Assembly: GCA_002716485.1 (NCBI GenBank)
Contig: PBBE01000047.1
Coordinates: forward strand, 1 to 47,644
DNA length: 47,644 bases
Direction: 5' to 3'
From: Actinomycetota bacterium
GTDB lineage: Bacteria; Margulisbacteria; Marinamargulisbacteria; GCA-2716485
Both the position numbers and the translations under genes were made by a program. Below the pieces are notes generated by a model, which saw nothing but the letters and a program-made list of their open reading frames with translations, made no database searches and was not told the origin of the DNA. Positions 18,326-27,995 of the stretch are shown here, in pieces. Positions within the stretch are counted from its first letter, which is position 1; every line of letters starts with the position of its first letter.

Positions 18326-21300
18326 ATGGGATTTAAGAAGATTGTTTCATCTGTTAGCAAAAAATCTGTTGACAAAAATGAGTCTTACATTCGTTTCTAT
18401 ATCGAAGTTATTGTAAAGTTAGATCAGATTCTTGGTCCATATTCAGATGTTACTTCAGGTAATGCTTTGGTTCCCCTTGTTCAGAACTATAAGGAGAGTT
18501 ATTACTTTTGGAAGATTTTAGTTCAAATGCCAAGAGCTAATTTAATTTCTGATAATGATAAGAAGGATGACTCTATTATTAGTTTTTTTCTTGAGGAATT
18601 ACAACGGGCAATTAACCTGCATTTTTCTGAAGATCAAAATAAAGAATTGTATTCAACTCCAGAAATCCGTATTCAGGTAGAATTTTTTATGCGAAACATA
18701 TTTGAAAGTTGGTTGAAGAATATTTATAAGCCTAAAGAGATTATTGAGTTTTTGAACGATGAAGAATTTAGAAGCTTTCGTGATAAGATTCGTGAGCATA
18801 CGAAAAATTCGATTGCTCGACCAGATGCGTTAACTTGGCGCGATTATTTGAAGAGGAGCTTTAATCATGGGATGATTTTTTTTCACGCAATGTACAGATC
18901 AGGTCCTTCATTAAGACTTATAAATTTATTTCAAGATTTAAATGAACTTGACCCTGAGCCTGATCTGAGTAACAGTGCCAAGTCGCTGTTTTTGTGGCAT
19001 TCTGCGAATCAAATGACGAAAATGGCTGGCGTTGTTCAGAGATATGCTTATCCTTATGTTGTTTTAGATGGTAAAATTATTGTTGCTTCTGGTGCTCTTT
19101 CACCTTTATTGCAAAAATTCTCTAAGAGTTTTACGCCAAAAATGTCACCGACGAAAACGGTGCTTCCTTATGCTAACTTTGATGTTGTTAAAGGGGCGCA
19201 TTGGAATGAGGAGAAACATGCGATGCATCTTCTTTTTGGTATTGGATCTAGTAAGTCGGTGTTTGATAAGTTTCATGTGCGTGAAGTGCTTTTAGAGATT
19301 TATAAAAGCAACAATAGCGATGATTCGGGAATAAAAAAAAAGGGTGAAGGAGCACCTGATTCAGGTGATACGAAAATAAATCCTGGTTTAAATATTGGGA
19401 AAAGAATAGCTGAAGAGTCAAGTCAGCTATTACAGTCGTTGTTAGCGCGAGATAAGAGAAAGGTTCGTTTTTGTCAAGAAATTGATCTTGTAGTCAAGCA
19501 CTTTGATGGCTCAATGATGACTAAGGAGAGTGAGACAATGCTTAGACTTTCTTTAGCTTTAAATGGGGTAACGACTCTTTATGCAAGAGACCAAGAAAAT
19601 ACGTTTAAAGACAAGTATGGATTGGACGTACAAGAGCAGGAGCTTAAACGTATGTTAAAGTTGGACTCTAAGGGTGCATTTCATGAGATATTTAATAAAG
19701 TGTTTGTTGATAAATCACTCAAATCAGATGTAGGAAAAGAAATAGTAACATATATTGCAAACTCTGCTGAAAAACGTCGTTGGGCACAGGTTACCTTATT
19801 ACCTGTAATGACTCATTTAGTTCGGTGTTGGTCAATATTTAAACTTTTGTTTGACATGGAGAAGATACTTAAAGATAATTCTAATGAAAACTCTGCTGAT
19901 AATGCGGTGAATTGTTTGTTTGCATTTTGTGATCAAGGTTCTTTGAAGTTTAGATATTCTGCTAAAGACTCCTCTATTCAGGACTATACCTTTGTAGGTC
20001 AGGCTTTAAAAACATTGAAAGATTTATACCCGGATAGTTTTAAATCAAACTTATTTCAAGATGCATCGATTATCAAGGCATTTAACAAAAAAAAAGATGA
20101 ATATGAGTGGAATAATTTTAAAGATGGTACTAAATACCTACAAAAGGTGTTTAATAGAATAGATACGTATCGATGTTTACCTGATGCATTGGTTCCGTCA
20201 AAGGCGGATAAAGGAAATGCGCGGGATTTTTTTCCGCAACGTATTGATTCCAAGGAAGAGGCTTTTTTGGAAGAGGATAGTAGTGTTACTTTTGATAAAG
20301 CAACTAAAAATAAATTATCAGATCTTTTAGATGTGTTTTTCTTTTTTGTTGTAGGAATGTTTTATTCCAAGAACGAGCCTGATAATGACATGCCTTCAGG
20401 TGATAAGGTGGATGTGCAAAAGATAGCAGTATATCGTAACAAGGTTGCGGCCTTTAAAAAAGATGTGCTTAATGAAGTATTGGGAAAAATGATGGGTGAT
20501 TTTTTTGATGGTTATGAAGAAGATGGGTGCAAACAATTTAGGGTTTTTGTTTTACATGTATTGTTTGAAAAGGTAATCGAGACAGGTGCAGTTGGACCGA
20601 TTGCATCTTTAACTTCACGAGTAGCAATACAGCAGTTGCTGATTTTTTTCATGGGGGACGCAAATAATTTGTTAGCAAGATTGGAGGTTAAAAAGGGTGA
20701 CGCTAGTCATATGTTTAAAAGATTATTTTTTACAAAATGGTTTAGTAAAGACTCCTTGCTTTCACGGAAGTCTAGAAAAATAATTGATTTTAAATCGTCA
20801 GAATTTAATGAGAATTTTAGTGATAAAAAAAATTATTTCGCTTTAATCCAAGCTTTTTTTATTTATTTTTGCCAGGAGTTTTGGAATATTGAATTTGAAC
20901 TAGAGGAATTTGAAGAAAAGTTTAATGATTTTGAGGCTTTTTTGGATAAGGTTAAGCAAGTTGAACAAACGGATCAGGATTCTAAAATGGTTATTCAGGC
21001 AAGGGTTCGACTTGAAAGATTGCGACTACTTATTCAGGAAGATTTAAAGATTACTAAAGGACTTGAGGGTCCTGAGAAAAAAGATAAAGTGTTTAAATAC
21101 CGTGTTGCTTTATTATCTGCAATTTATGATTATCTTTGGTTGGCTAATAAGAGCGATAAAAATTATGATGAAGACGATGCCCGTAATTCATTTATTGTAG
21201 GTGTTCTTATTGAATTGAACTTAGTATTTAAAGCAATTAATGACAGTAAACCTATAAAGGAGTTCGTTGGGCTTGGAAACTCGGATGCAATGGTGCATCT

Positions 21301-22699
21301 AGATGCTTTGTTAAGAGAATCACTTTGTCATGCGCCGCCATTAATAGGGCAATTGCATGGTGTAACCAGAGATGTAAATGACACTCTTTTGGAAGGGTGT
21401 TTACGTAGAGAAGGAGATTTGCTTAATAAAAGCATAAAACTTAAGTATTGTATTGCCGATTTATTAGTTCAGCATCAGGTGTTAATCAGCCTTGGTTCTG
21501 ATCAGTATTCTTTTGCGGATCATTTATCTAGATCAGAGTTGGTGTTAGTTTTTCAGCATTTTAATGATTATGCTTACTTATCAAAAGACGATGAAGAATA
21601 TAAACGTTTGGAGGCGTTTTTTAATGAAAAGTTAAAAAGTGATAAGAAAGAGCTGGACTTAAATGGCTATATTGATGTTTTGAAAAAGGAAATAGATGTA
21701 GATGCACCGATATGGGATCATTTAATTAAGAAAAAAGTGATATATGGTGGAGATAGATTGACAGCTCGATTGAAAGCCCCGTTTATTACAGGATCAAGAA
21801 TGGATATCCAAAAAAGACTCTCTTTTTTAGGTAAGTATTCTAACTTGGTTTCGGAATTAGTTTTGCAACATCGTAGTGGTCAACGTGTACGATTTTATAA
21901 AGGAGAAGATGCTGTTATTTCATTTGGGGCTCAAGTAGAGGTTAATCCTACTGGAACAAGACGACTTGGAAAAGAGGTGCCTGTGGATGAATTTTATCCA
22001 CAGCGTTGGATAGATTCATTGCGTTGGGGACTTCCTAGGCATACTATTGATCCTAATTCGAAGCTATTTATGTTTAGTGCGGGTAGTGGGAGTTGTCCTG
22101 CTGGTCCAAAGTTATTTTGGCCAAAGTTGTTAGCAGAGGCTGGTTATTTTTTAGAGCCTCTTGTTAAGCCTTTATATGACAAAATAGGTTTACCTATTTT
22201 GTGTATTTCCTCTAATGAAAAATTTATGAACCCTATTCGAATAAGATCATTGGTTTTTCAAAATAGGGATACTAAAGATAGTTCTCAAGGTAAGCTTGAA
22301 GGTGATGTTTCTTCAAAAGAGCATAAGTCGAAAGAGTCTAAAAGAGATTCTGGGGATCTATCAGGCACACCCTGCAGTGAGAGGCAAGACACTAAAATGA
22401 AAACTAGACATTCTTTTCATGATTTTCAAGTTTTAAGTCGCGATAAAGCCCCCAACTATAGAAAAAAAGAACCAGCTAAATCTCGCCAAAAACCTAAATC
22501 TTCCATAGAAGCTAAATTTCGCCAAAAAGATAAAGTTTCTGAAGATAAGGATGCTCGTGGAGTCTTTAACTATAATACAAAGTATAATGGTCTAACTAGT
22601 AATTTTAATTTTGGTTCTGTTGAGTTTTCTGTTCTTGCTGCTTTTGCTTTTGCTTTTGCTGCTGCTGCTGCTGTTGCTACTGTTACTGAAGAGAAGTGA
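18326..22699 (+). CDS. Giant hypothetical protein (1457 aa) with remote cytochrome-P450-like landmarks and a hydrophobic Ala-rich C-terminal tail
   Basis: Ordered P450-like segments: VVLDGKIIVASGALSPLLQKF; C-helix-like GAHWNEEKHAMHLLF; K-helix-like HLDALLRESLCHAPPL; PERF-like DEFYPQRW (aa 1221-1228); Cys-loop-like FMFSAGSGSCPAG (C1257). AAGGGG upstream of ATG. Confidence 0.5.
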   Translation: MGFKKIVSSVSKKSVDKNESYIRFYIEVIVKLDQILGPYSDVTSGNALVPLVQNYKESYYFWKILVQMPRANLISDNDKKDDSIISFFLEELQRAINLHFSEDQNKELYSTPEIRIQVEFFMRNIFESWLKNIYKPKEIIEFLNDEEFRSFRDKIREHTKNSIARPDALTWRDYLKRSFNHGMIFFHAMYRSGPSLRLINLFQDLNELDPEPDLSNSAKSLFLWHSANQMTKMAGVVQRYAYPYVVLDGKIIVASGALSPLLQKFSKSFTPKMSPTKTVLPYANFDVVKGAHWNEEKHAMHLLFGIGSSKSVFDKFHVREVLLEIYKSNNSDDSGIKKKGEGAPDSGDTKINPGLNIGKRIAEESSQLLQSLLARDKRKVRFCQEIDLVVKHFDGSMMTKESETMLRLSLALNGVTTLYARDQENTFKDKYGLDVQEQELKRMLKLDSKGAFHEIFNKVFVDKSLKSDVGKEIVTYIANSAEKRRWAQVTLLPVMTHLVRCWSIFKLLFDMEKILKDNSNENSADNAVNCLFAFCDQGSLKFRYSAKDSSIQDYTFVGQALKTLKDLYPDSFKSNLFQDASIIKAFNKKKDEYEWNNFKDGTKYLQKVFNRIDTYRCLPDALVPSKADKGNARDFFPQRIDSKEEAFLEEDSSVTFDKATKNKLSDLLDVFFFFVVGMFYSKNEPDNDMPSGDKVDVQKIAVYRNKVAAFKKDVLNEVLGKMMGDFFDGYEEDGCKQFRVFVLHVLFEKVIETGAVGPIASLTSRVAIQQLLIFFMGDANNLLARLEVKKGDASHMFKRLFFTKWFSKDSLLSRKSRKIIDFKSSEFNENFSDKKNYFALIQAFFIYFCQEFWNIEFELEEFEEKFNDFEAFLDKVKQVEQTDQDSKMVIQARVRLERLRLLIQEDLKITKGLEGPEKKDKVFKYRVALLSAIYDYLWLANKSDKNYDEDDARNSFIVGVLIELNLVFKAINDSKPIKEFVGLGNSDAMVHLDALLRESLCHAPPLIGQLHGVTRDVNDTLLEGCLRREGDLLNKSIKLKYCIADLLVQHQVLISLGSDQYSFADHLSRSELVLVFQHFNDYAYLSKDDEEYKRLEAFFNEKLKSDKKELDLNGYIDVLKKEIDVDAPIWDHLIKKKVIYGGDRLTARLKAPFITGSRMDIQKRLSFLGKYSNLVSELVLQHRSGQRVRFYKGEDAVISFGAQVEVNPTGTRRLGKEVPVDEFYPQRWIDSLRWGLPRHTIDPNSKLFMFSAGSGSCPAGPKLFWPKLLAEAGYFLEPLVKPLYDKIGLPILCISSNEKFMNPIRIRSLVFQNRDTKDSSQGKLEGDVSSKEHKSKESKRDSGDLSGTPCSERQDTKMKTRHSFHDFQVLSRDKAPNYRKKEPAKSRQKPKSSIEAKFRQKDKVSEDKDARGVFNYNTKYNGLTSNFNFGSVEFSVLAAFAFAFAAAAAVATVTEEK
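22640..22672 (+). repeat. In-frame microsatellite (GCTTTT)3-(GCT)5
   Basis: gcttttgcttttgctttt (22640-22657) then gctgctgctgctgct (22658-22672), encoding AFAFAFAAAAA. Confidence 0.9.
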
Positions 22700-25600
22700 T
22701 TGTGGAGGAAAAGTTTTTAGAAGGAATCCATGAAAAATATGAGTTATTGTCTTATCAGGGACGCCGGGTTTTAGAGCGGCATTTTTTGTCGTCAGATGTG
22801 GCCCTTTTGCAACACTTTATGAAGGAATCGGGGGTGCTTAAAGCGTTGACGGAGCGTGTGGAAGGGGTGTTTTTGGAGCATTGCCCTACAGGTGGGTTTG
22901 ATAAAAAGATGATGTTTTATTTACCTGAAAAGGGACTTAGTTTGGGGCAATTGTTATCTAAAGGGCCGATGAGTATGTCGGACTTTTATGCGTTTATTTT
23001 ACCCTTATTATCCCGACTCAAAAAGGTATATGGGGCAGATTTTTTTCATGGGAACTTGAACCCGAATACCATTATTGTGGATTCAGAGAGCTTTGAAAGT
23101 TATTTCTTTTCAGTTTCATTTTATGCAGAATCTGAACAGGCGGTTCCGTTTTATATGGCCTTAGGGAAATCTATATTGGCTTATTGTGCGCCGGAACGGA
23201 CCCAGCGATTGACCTTGCCTTATGATCATCGCTCAGATTTTTATGCCTTGGGGTGCTTGATTTATGAGTGCTTAACGGGCACTTGTTTATTTGATTTTGA
23301 GAAGCCAGAAGAGATGGTTTTTGCCCATTTGACCCAATCGCCTCGGGAGTTGTTTGGATTGAAGGGGAAGGTGCCGGACTACTTTTCGCCAATGTTACTT
23401 AAAATTATTGAAAAGTTGTTGCATAAAGATCCTCATCAGCGGTATCAGGATATTGATAGTCTGATTTATGATATTTCTCAGACTCAGCGCTTGGCAAGTA
23501 CAGTAAGCTTTCCTTTGGATACCCAGGGGAAGTATCGGAATGTGGTTCTTTCTGATCAATATTATGGTCATCAAAAAGAAAAAGATCAGATGGTGAGTAT
23601 TTATAAGAATAGCTTAAAAAATTATCCGCAGTTGGTGTTAGTGGAAGGCGAGAAAGGGGCTGGAAAGACCCGGTTTGCACATTCTATATTACATGGGGCG
23701 TTTAAACCGTATCCATTTATTGTGTTGGTTTCATTGCAGCCAAAAAATCAAGAAGTGCCCTACTTTGGCTTAACTAAGTTGTTGGAGCAACTGGTATTTA
23801 AGTTGATTTCTCAGACCAACGAACAAGAAATAGAAGAGATTCGGCCGCAGTTACATTCGATTTCGGATGAGAATGTGGCTTTGTTGATGCAGTTGTGTAG
23901 TAGTTATTCGGCGTTATTGGAGTTTTTTGAGTTGGATACCAAAGTCACTCAGTCGACTCAAGTGGCTAATTTTGGCCATGCAGTGGTTCAGTTTTTATCC
24001 GTGGTGTCTTTAGTGAAGCCCTTGGTATTTATTTTTGATGGCTTAGAATTTGCAGATGAGGCCACGATTCGCTTTATTTCTCAAAGTTTAGTGGTTTTGA
24101 ATGATCGACCAGTAACGTTTGTTGGGACTATTGGGGATGAGGTGCTAGCGGAAGGGAATTTGGTATATTCAGTGTTGGTTCAGCCGTCTAAAACGATGTA
24201 TGACTATCATTTATTAAAGTTGTCGTTATTGACGGTAAGAGATATTAAGGCATTTATTAAAGATACATTTCACTATCGAGTGGAGCGATTGGATGAATTG
24301 GCGGCCATTATTATACAAAAGACTCATGGGAATCCGCACTATATCCGGCAAAGTGTATCCTTTTTATTAAAGGAAGGATACTTTAAGTATTTGACGGAAT
24401 CGTCGATTTGGAAGTGGAGTTCGGAGCAGGTGAAGTCCATTAAAGTGGCAGATTCAGCAGTTAATTTGCTTTTGGGTCAGTATCGGTCTTATTCAGATGA
24501 TATTCGCTTATTGGTTCAATATGCGGCATGCTTTAAAGATTCATTTACCATGCAGCAAATGGCGTCTTTATTGGGCTTTTCTAATGATGTTTTAATTCAA
24601 TATTTATTGACCTTAATTGACGATAATATTTTAGTCATGGTGAACCAATCGATTTATTTGCTTTCTTCTCGAACTTTAAGGGAGCAGTCGTACGTGCTAG
24701 AACAAGCTAGTTTTGATTTTTCGAATCCAAAGATTAGTGCCTTTATTTATGATCAAGTTGCGGCTCAGGAGCGATCTGAGGTGCATTTTCGGATTGGGAA
24801 GTTATTGTTGGGGCAGCAAGATCAATTGGATGAGATGTTTGCAGAATATAAGATTGTGAAGCATTTTAATTTATCTGACAGAGCGTATTTGGATAAATCT
24901 TTGGCGAGACAGTTGGTGAACTTGAATTTACTTGCGGGTCAAAAGTCGAAAGCAGCGGGGCATTATCAAAAGGCCTTGGTTTATTTTGATTTTGCCTTAA
25001 AGTTTTTAGATGCCTTGCATGATGAGTGGGATCAGCCGTTATGTTTTTCTATTTTATTGGAACGGGTGAGGTGTTTGTATTTTAGTGTGGGATATGAGGC
25101 GGCCTTAGATGCCATTTCCCAGGCATCTGAATATAGTATGTCGCGCTTGGATAAGGCCACCGTGTTGATGGAGCAATTATTTGTTGAAATTGAACAAAAT
25201 TACTTTAGGAAGGCGACGGAAACGGCTTATGAGATGTTGCGACATTGTGGGGTTTATTTACCCAAAATAAAGGCGGTTATTATTTTGTTTTTGATTTTGG
25301 AAGCGCAAAAGATTAAACGATTTATTCATTTGCCAATTGAGACGGATTTGGTTTTAGATCCCCAACAATCACGGCGATTAGAGTTGATGTTTCGGGGGTT
25401 TGAGCTATTAAATACAAGTGTGCATTTGGTGAATAATGAACTGTTTGCCTTATCGTCTCTTAAATTACTATCCGCGTCTTATCAGATGGGAGGCTCTGCT
25501 AATTCGGCCTCTGGTTTGACCATGTATTCATTTTGGTTAACTACCCAACATAAGTTAGATGAGGCATTTACTTTTTCTGAAAAGGCCATTGATATTAGTA

Positions 25601-27987
25601 ATCACTTTGGTGACCCGACGATGATTGGTCGGTCTTTGTTGGCTTATTATGGGTTGGTAGGGATTTGGAAGATTCCTTTAAGAGAGACAGCCCCTGGTTT
25701 GGAGAAGGCATTTCGTAATTTGATGTTTGCAGGGCAACCTAGTTACGCTGTTATATGCTTGATATTTTCATTTTTGAATCAATTTTTTGTGGGGGTCAAG
25801 GTGCCCTTGTTATCGCAGCATTTAGCGCGTATTTTTGGGTATTTGAAGGGGATGGGGGTTTCTCTTGAATCGACTTCAGAGGTTCCTGATGAGCCAATGT
25901 CGTCTAGTATGAGCTTGATTAAAGTAGATGGGACCTTAGTGGATGATTTAAATATGTATCACAAATTTGTTCAGGTTTTAGCGGGTGGTGGTGGCCATTT
26001 TGATGAAATAAATCAAATTGATTTTAAACAATTAGATGATCGTTTTGACGATGGGTCACCGGTAGGCGTCTTTATGATGGTTTTTTGCTTTTTTGATAGT
26101 CAATATGAAAAGGGGCTTGAGATTGGGGATCAGCTTTGGCGTATGATTAAAGATCGTCATTTGGCGGTTATTTATCCGTTGTATATCTATTATTATAGTT
26201 TATTGATTTATCAAGGCTTTCAGGGTGCAAGCCTAAGACGGAAATGGATTTATCGACGACGTTTGTCTTATATTGTGAAACTTTATGATGGGTTTCAAGA
26301 TCGCTGTCCCGAAAATTTTCGGACGATTTATTTGTTTTTGGATGCCAAGTTATCGCATTTGAGATCTCCTTCATTTAACACAGTTCGTTATTTTAATGAG
26401 GCCGTGAGTTTGGCCATTCAAGATCAGATGCCCCATGTGGCAGGCTTGTGTCATCAAGCATTAGCGGATATTTATGAAGAAGAAGGGGTGTACCATTTGG
26501 CGTATACTCATTTAAATGAGGCTGTTCATTATTATTCGAATTGGGGCTTGAGTTTGGGGGTTCAAGAGATGAAGCTTAAGGTTGAATCATTGTATGAAAA
26601 ATGTAATTTATCTAAAGGGTTTATGCTTAATTTTTCTCAAGGGCTGGATTTTAAACGTTTGATTAATGCGAGTCAGTCTTTATCTCAAGAGACGAATTGT
26701 AAGGCCTTATTAGAGCAATTATTGAAGGTGGCCATGGAAAGTGCGGGAGCACAAAAGGCGGTTATTATTCTAAAGAAAGGAACTGATTTTTTTGTGGAAG
26801 CATCCTTTGATCCGAAGGACAATCAGATGAAGGTGTTTCAATCGGTTCCGATTCAGTCGGCGGATATGTTACCGAAGTCTTTGATTCAGTATGTTATTTT
26901 TACTAAAACCAAATTGCTGATTCATAACGCGGAGGGGCATAAGTTATTTCGGACGGATCCGTATGTGATTCAGAATGAACCGAAGTCGGTCTTATGTTTG
27001 CCTATTTTTAAACAGGTGGCATTAACAGGAGTGTTGTATCTTGAAAATAACTTGGTTTTTGATGGGTTTTCTGAAGATTCCTTACAGGTGTTAGAGGTGA
27101 TTGTCTCTCAAGCCGCTATTTCTATTGAAAATGCAGTTTTACATGAGCAGAACCAAGATTTAATTCATAACTTAGAGGACCGGGTTTCGTCTCAAATTAA
27201 GCAAACGCAGATAGCTGAACAGGAAAAAAACCAGAGTTTGAAAATGGTGAAAAAAGTATCAGAGCATTCGGCTTATGCGACTTTGACTAGAGGAATAGCT
27301 CATGAGATTCGCAATCCGATGGGGCTTATTTTATCGGGAATGGAATTAATTTTGGATAATATTCATGATAAAGAGTTGGTTCAAACGTATGCTCAATCTG
27401 TGAAGCAGAGCATGTTGCAGTTGTCGAGTATTACAACGAATATGCTTAACTATGGGACCCCGGTTTCGGACAAACGAGTCAATATGTCGATTAATGAGTT
27501 GATCAAAGATGCGTTAATGATGGCACGAACAGAGTGTAAGAAACGACGAATTGTGGTGAAAACGATTTTTAGAGAGGTTCCTGATGTGTATGTGGATACG
27601 AATAGTATTAGTCAGGCGTTTTTAAATATACTATTAAATGCGATTGAGGCCATTGATATGAATGGTGAAATTCAAATAGAAACCTTTGAGAGTCAGTGGG
27701 TTAATGCGTCTGGTCAACAAGTGGAAGGGGTGAAAGTGTTGGTTCAAGATTCTGGAAAAGGGATTCCTCAAGATATCTTAGATGAGATCTATGACCCGTT
27801 TTTTACTACAAAACATCAAAATGTAGGATTAGGACTTTCTCTGGTATTAAAAACAATAAGAGAGCATGAGGGGTTAATTGATGTGATTTCAAATGATGCA
27901 GGCTTGACGTCGTTTATTTTGCATTTACCTAGACAAGGTATTATAGAAGGGCGACGTGAGGAGGCCCTTTCTCTTTCAGTTAAGTAG
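22696..27987 (+). CDS. Multidomain signalling protein: Ser/Thr pseudokinase - STAND-type ATPase - TPR-like - GAF - histidine kinase
   Basis: Kinase C-lobe YCAPER...DFYALGCLIYECLTG; Walker A EGEKGAGKTR; FIFDGLEFAD; GAF region near 26700-27150; HisKA RGIAHEIRNPM; HATPase NILLNAIEAI, DSGKGIP, GLGLSLV. GTG start overlaps the upstream stop (GTGA). Confidence 0.88.
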   Translation: MIVEEKFLEGIHEKYELLSYQGRRVLERHFLSSDVALLQHFMKESGVLKALTERVEGVFLEHCPTGGFDKKMMFYLPEKGLSLGQLLSKGPMSMSDFYAFILPLLSRLKKVYGADFFHGNLNPNTIIVDSESFESYFFSVSFYAESEQAVPFYMALGKSILAYCAPERTQRLTLPYDHRSDFYALGCLIYECLTGTCLFDFEKPEEMVFAHLTQSPRELFGLKGKVPDYFSPMLLKIIEKLLHKDPHQRYQDIDSLIYDISQTQRLASTVSFPLDTQGKYRNVVLSDQYYGHQKEKDQMVSIYKNSLKNYPQLVLVEGEKGAGKTRFAHSILHGAFKPYPFIVLVSLQPKNQEVPYFGLTKLLEQLVFKLISQTNEQEIEEIRPQLHSISDENVALLMQLCSSYSALLEFFELDTKVTQSTQVANFGHAVVQFLSVVSLVKPLVFIFDGLEFADEATIRFISQSLVVLNDRPVTFVGTIGDEVLAEGNLVYSVLVQPSKTMYDYHLLKLSLLTVRDIKAFIKDTFHYRVERLDELAAIIIQKTHGNPHYIRQSVSFLLKEGYFKYLTESSIWKWSSEQVKSIKVADSAVNLLLGQYRSYSDDIRLLVQYAACFKDSFTMQQMASLLGFSNDVLIQYLLTLIDDNILVMVNQSIYLLSSRTLREQSYVLEQASFDFSNPKISAFIYDQVAAQERSEVHFRIGKLLLGQQDQLDEMFAEYKIVKHFNLSDRAYLDKSLARQLVNLNLLAGQKSKAAGHYQKALVYFDFALKFLDALHDEWDQPLCFSILLERVRCLYFSVGYEAALDAISQASEYSMSRLDKATVLMEQLFVEIEQNYFRKATETAYEMLRHCGVYLPKIKAVIILFLILEAQKIKRFIHLPIETDLVLDPQQSRRLELMFRGFELLNTSVHLVNNELFALSSLKLLSASYQMGGSANSASGLTMYSFWLTTQHKLDEAFTFSEKAIDISNHFGDPTMIGRSLLAYYGLVGIWKIPLRETAPGLEKAFRNLMFAGQPSYAVICLIFSFLNQFFVGVKVPLLSQHLARIFGYLKGMGVSLESTSEVPDEPMSSSMSLIKVDGTLVDDLNMYHKFVQVLAGGGGHFDEINQIDFKQLDDRFDDGSPVGVFMMVFCFFDSQYEKGLEIGDQLWRMIKDRHLAVIYPLYIYYYSLLIYQGFQGASLRRKWIYRRRLSYIVKLYDGFQDRCPENFRTIYLFLDAKLSHLRSPSFNTVRYFNEAVSLAIQDQMPHVAGLCHQALADIYEEEGVYHLAYTHLNEAVHYYSNWGLSLGVQEMKLKVESLYEKCNLSKGFMLNFSQGLDFKRLINASQSLSQETNCKALLEQLLKVAMESAGAQKAVIILKKGTDFFVEASFDPKDNQMKVFQSVPIQSADMLPKSLIQYVIFTKTKLLIHNAEGHKLFRTDPYVIQNEPKSVLCLPIFKQVALTGVLYLENNLVFDGFSEDSLQVLEVIVSQAAISIENAVLHEQNQDLIHNLEDRVSSQIKQTQIAEQEKNQSLKMVKKVSEHSAYATLTRGIAHEIRNPMGLILSGMELILDNIHDKELVQTYAQSVKQSMLQLSSITTNMLNYGTPVSDKRVNMSINELIKDALMMARTECKKRRIVVKTIFREVPDVYVDTNSISQAFLNILLNAIEAIDMNGEIQIETFESQWVNASGQQVEGVKVLVQDSGKGIPQDILDEIYDPFFTTKHQNVGLGLSLVLKTIREHEGLIDVISNDAGLTSFILHLPRQGIIEGRREEALSLSVK

Positions 27988-27995
27988 GGGTAGGG

